From Pseudomonadota bacterium (lineage in GTDB: Bacteria > Pseudomonadota > Gammaproteobacteria > Steroidobacterales > Woeseiaceae), in assembly GCA_027618995.1 (NCBI GenBank), contig JAQCGO010000021.1, positions 1 to 37,629 of the forward strand: a DNA stretch of 37,629 bases. Reading direction: 5' to 3'. The position numbers were made by a program, and so were the translations under genes. Below, piece by piece: positions 35,107-37,629 of this stretch. The notes under the pieces were generated by a model, which was given only the letters and a program-made list of their open reading frames with translations, was not told where the DNA came from and searched no databases. Every line of letters starts with the position of its first letter. Position 1 is the stretch's first letter.

Positions 35107-37527
35107 ATGAATGCCGAAACGAAAAAAATGCGCGAGTCGCTGGTCGACCAGCTATCGAGTTTTGAAGCACGCCTCGACAGCAAGGTAGGCGATGTCCGGA
35201 TGCTGGCCGACATACAGGAAGGGCTGGGCAACTTGCTGGGCGCAAGTGGCGGCAGTGAGGCGGAAGTCCGGTGGGTTCTGCAGGAGCGCTATGAAAGTGG
35301 CAATTTGCGCAAAGAAACATTTCAGCTGGTCAAGTCCATGCTCGATGGCTACGTTTCACAACAAGGGCCAACGCGTGCTGCCGCCGCAAAACAGCTGAAC
35401 GGCGCGTCGTCACAGAAAGCCGGATCGGACGGTTACGTGCAAACGATCGCGGATGCGGCGCGCGAGTTGCAGTCAGAACAACATCAATTCAGCTCGACGG
35501 TCGTGCTGCCGGTACAGACCCATGTCGAGCCGGCAACAGCCAAGGATCGTGTGCAAATCGGCTCCGTATTACGTGACCGGTTTTTGCTGCAGGAACGGGT
35601 CCCAGGCGGCAGCATGGGGGTCGTCTACAAGGCATTGGATCGGCGTCTTGCCGAGGGCGGCGGGACTAATCCGTTCGTAGCGATAAAAGTGCTGTCGCCG
35701 GAGCTTGCCGAGAACGGCCAGGCCCTGCGCGCGCTGCAACAGGAAGCCGCCAAGGGCTGTTGCCTTTCGCATCCAAATATCGTGCGCTTCCTCGATCTGG
35801 ATCGCGACGAGGATTTGTACTTCATTGTCATGGAATGGCTCGATGGCCGTACGCTCGCCGACATTCTTGACTCACCCACAACGGGGAAACTGCCGAGCAA
35901 ACGGGCATTCGAGATTGTCGAGCAGATCGGCAAGGCGCTCGCGTATGCACATCGCTGTGGCATCGTGCATGCCGACATCAAGCCGGGCAATGTGATGATC
36001 ATGCCGAACGGTGATGCCAAACTGTTTGATTTCGGAGTGGCGCGCGTACGGCAAAAGCAGATCGAAGATCGTCAGGCCTTCGATCCGGGTGTCATGGGCC
36101 TGCTCACATTGGCCTATTCGAGCATGCAAGTATTAACCGGAGAAGATCCGACACCGTCAGACGATGTGTTCTCGCTCGGCTGTTTGCTGTATCGACTCAT
36201 TGCCGGATACCGGGTATTTGGTCCGCGGAACGCTGCCGAAGCCGCCGCCGAAGGCATGCAGCCGCAGTGTCCCCAGGGCCTGAGCGAAGCGCGCTGGCGC
36301 GTCCTGAAAAAAGCGTTGGCGTATTCCCGTGTGGCTCGATTTGATTCCGTGAGTGACTTTATCGCGGCACTCGATATCGGTGTCAACGAACCGATCGCAC
36401 TGACAGTTCCGATTCGCGGGGATCTGCATCTGCACGACGACTCGCACGGAACAGGTCACTTCATTTTTGGTGTGGTGGTATTGCTTGGTTTGCTTGCCGG
36501 TGTCGGCTATCAATACGGATTGCTCGATGATGTTGTGGAGAGAATCCGGCCTGGCGAAGAGACTGTAGTTTCGCTGCCGCCGGTCGAAGACAATTCGGTA
36601 GCGCCAGTCGAATCCGTCGTTGCGACAACCGGCTTGCCAGAAGAAGAACCAGCGGCAACCCTGACGGCTGATGACGCTGTCGCGCCTCCGGATTTGGTTG
36701 TGGCCGAAATCAGCGATGGTCTGCCAGTTGCGGAGATTAACGAGGCGGCGGAAGAAACAGCGTTGCCGGAAGAAACTGCGGCCGAGGTTGCCCCTGTTTT
36801 GGTGGATTTTTCGCAGCTGCCACCACCGACGACCGAATTGCGGATCGAACTGGGCACTGAAAGAATCGCTGCATCGTCCGTCACTATGCGTGAAGGGCAT
36901 GCTGCGATCATTATTGACGTTGTTCGAGACGACATCAGTTCCGCGCTGACCTTGCGGCTCGAAGAAATTGGCTTCAGCGGCAATCGCTCACCCTGGTTGG
37001 CCGGTGAATATGCCATCAGCGAAGGCGAGTTTGTCGAGTTCCCGGTCGGTCAGGAACGGGCGCGGGTCACTCTGGCAATGCGTACCGATCCATTGCGCGA
37101 AGCAGATCAACAATCGACGTTGCGACTGCGCGAGGTTGAAAACGCCAGCTCCGATCTTGCGACGCTGACCGTTTTTCTCGAGGACGACGACCAGCGCGCC
37201 TTCGAAGCAACCCTGCCGGTCAACACCGTTGCGTTTGCCGTTAGCCAGATTTCCGTGCAGGAACGTGATCCCGCGGTGCAAATCAATAGTCAGCGCTTCA
37301 ATCCGGACGATACGCGGCTCGTCGTTGCTTACTTCTTGCGCGACATTACTGCAACGCAAGGCGAGGACTATTTCGCGCCGGGAACCAATACGATCGAATT
37401 CGGACCGCATCAACGTAGTGCACGACTATTGATTCCGCTCGTCCAGGACTTCGTGTTCGAGGACAATGAAGCATTCAGTATCGAGCTCGCGACCGCAGAA
37501 TCTGTTGCGGATGTCGACGTCTACTGA
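35107..37527 (+). CDS. Membrane Ser/Thr kinase with Calx-beta repeats
   Basis: A predicted signalling kinase of 806 residues. The N-terminal helical region (1-145) is unknown to me. Kinase domain 153-423: glycine loop GGSMGVVYK, K194 in VAIKV, HADIKPGN with D290 and N295, DFG with D308. The HRD arginine is Ala, and the SPE of the activation segment reads SSM (338-340). One transmembrane helix at about 451-473 is followed by an acidic Pro/Glu-rich spacer (480-570) and two Calx-beta-like repeats (about 590-695 and 706-806), which should lie outside the membrane. The second repeat is cut by TGA at 37525 just before a last strand. Kinase is likely active; ligand and substrate are unknown. Confidence 0.85.
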   Translation: MNAETKKMRESLVDQLSSFEARLDSKVGDVRMLADIQEGLGNLLGASGGSEAEVRWVLQERYESGNLRKETFQLVKSMLDGYVSQQGPTRAAAAKQLNGASSQKAGSDGYVQTIADAARELQSEQHQFSSTVVLPVQTHVEPATAKDRVQIGSVLRDRFLLQERVPGGSMGVVYKALDRRLAEGGGTNPFVAIKVLSPELAENGQALRALQQEAAKGCCLSHPNIVRFLDLDRDEDLYFIVMEWLDGRTLADILDSPTTGKLPSKRAFEIVEQIGKALAYAHRCGIVHADIKPGNVMIMPNGDAKLFDFGVARVRQKQIEDRQAFDPGVMGLLTLAYSSMQVLTGEDPTPSDDVFSLGCLLYRLIAGYRVFGPRNAAEAAAEGMQPQCPQGLSEARWRVLKKALAYSRVARFDSVSDFIAALDIGVNEPIALTVPIRGDLHLHDDSHGTGHFIFGVVVLLGLLAGVGYQYGLLDDVVERIRPGEETVVSLPPVEDNSVAPVESVVATTGLPEEEPAATLTADDAVAPPDLVVAEISDGLPVAEINEAAEETALPEETAAEVAPVLVDFSQLPPPTTELRIELGTERIAASSVTMREGHAAIIIDVVRDDISSALTLRLEEIGFSGNRSPWLAGEYAISEGEFVEFPVGQERARVTLAMRTDPLREADQQSTLRLREVENASSDLATLTVFLEDDDQRAFEATLPVNTVAFAVSQISVQERDPAVQINSQRFNPDDTRLVVAYFLRDITATQGEDYFAPGTNTIEFGPHQRSARLLIPLVQDFVFEDNEAFSIELATAESVADVDVY

Positions 37528-37563
37528 CGGACTGCAATCATTATTCGAGATGACGATTCCTAG
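37528..37563 (+). pseudogene. In-frame remnant of the last Calx-beta strand
   Basis: Directly after the TGA of the kinase gene, in the same frame, the next 11 codons read RTAIIIRDDDS and end with TAG at 37561. This is the strand plus DDD ending that closes a Calx-beta repeat; the first repeat of the same protein closes with LTVFLEDDDQ. The natural gene end therefore appears to be at 37563, and the TGA at 37525-37527 looks like a nonsense change, a readthrough codon or a sequencing error. The 66 bases after it hold nothing I recognise. Confidence 0.6.
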
Positions 37564-37629
37564 TGTCCCGTTTGATTAGTTCGTTTACTTTCACGCGTCG
37601 GCATGCTGTTTAGCGCGGTTGGTCGCAGC

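Noticed and set aside
1..37629. CRISPR array or insertion sequences
   Set aside because: No regularly spaced direct repeats and no transposase-like frames were found on either strand.

Overview
The window is a compact chromosomal stretch of a gammaproteobacterium outside the Enterobacterales. The case rests on gene order and protein types: gyrA-serC-serA-pheA-aroA-cmk-rpsA-ihfB-lapA-lapB, ubiG next to a MupP-type phosphatase, and infC-rpmI-rplT-pheS-pheT-ihfA-merR are all gammaproteobacterial (partly Pseudomonas-like) neighbourhoods. Base composition is moderately GC-rich and even, and coding density is high with many 4-base stop/start overlaps. I see no insertion sequence, prophage, integrase or CRISPR array. 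A marine or sediment lineage near the Chromatiales/Woeseiales would fit, but that is only an impression.

Layout. 1-312: no protein gene; several intrinsic terminators, a perfect CRP-type palindrome and a candidate small RNA. 313-1994 (-): yciB/ispZ, bolA and a secreted parvulin isomerase. 2079-5266 (+): yciO, scpA, scpB, rluB (chromosome segregation and rRNA modification). 5281-8726 (-): ubiG, mupP, rmuC, yciK as an overlapping operon. 9002-20731 (+): gyrA, the serine and aromatic amino-acid genes serC, serA, pheA and aroA, then cmk, rpsA, ihfB, lapA, lapB. 20840-22088 (+): a ComEA-like HhH protein and galU. 22144-23459 (-): tRNA-Asn and an aspartate-type aminotransferase. 23487-25547 (+): uvrB. 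25632-31187 (+): tRNA-Val, infC (ATC start), rpmI, rplT, pheS, pheT, ihfA, a MerR regulator, tRNA-Pro. 31273-32514 (-): an unusual protein joining an HTH-like segment to a degenerate class III cyclase fold. 32673-37527 (+): a PLP-dependent threonine/serine dehydratase, an FAD-linked D-2-hydroxyacid (probably D-2-hydroxyglutarate) dehydrogenase, and a membrane-anchored Ser/Thr kinase with extracytoplasmic Calx-beta repeats, interrupted by an in-frame TGA just before its last beta strand.

How the genes work together. serC and serA are two steps of serine synthesis. SerA-type enzymes can make D-2-hydroxyglutarate, which the dehydrogenase at 33649 could oxidise back. aroA and pheA serve aromatic amino acids, and the aminotransferase at 22275 could supply transamination. 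lapA/lapB control LPS synthesis; galU supplies UDP-glucose to the envelope; MupP implies cell-wall MurNAc recycling. Both IHF subunits are present, one behind rpsA and one behind pheT.

The least ordinary parts are the candidate CRP-controlled small RNA at the left edge, the HTH/cyclase-like protein, and the Calx-beta kinase with its premature stop.
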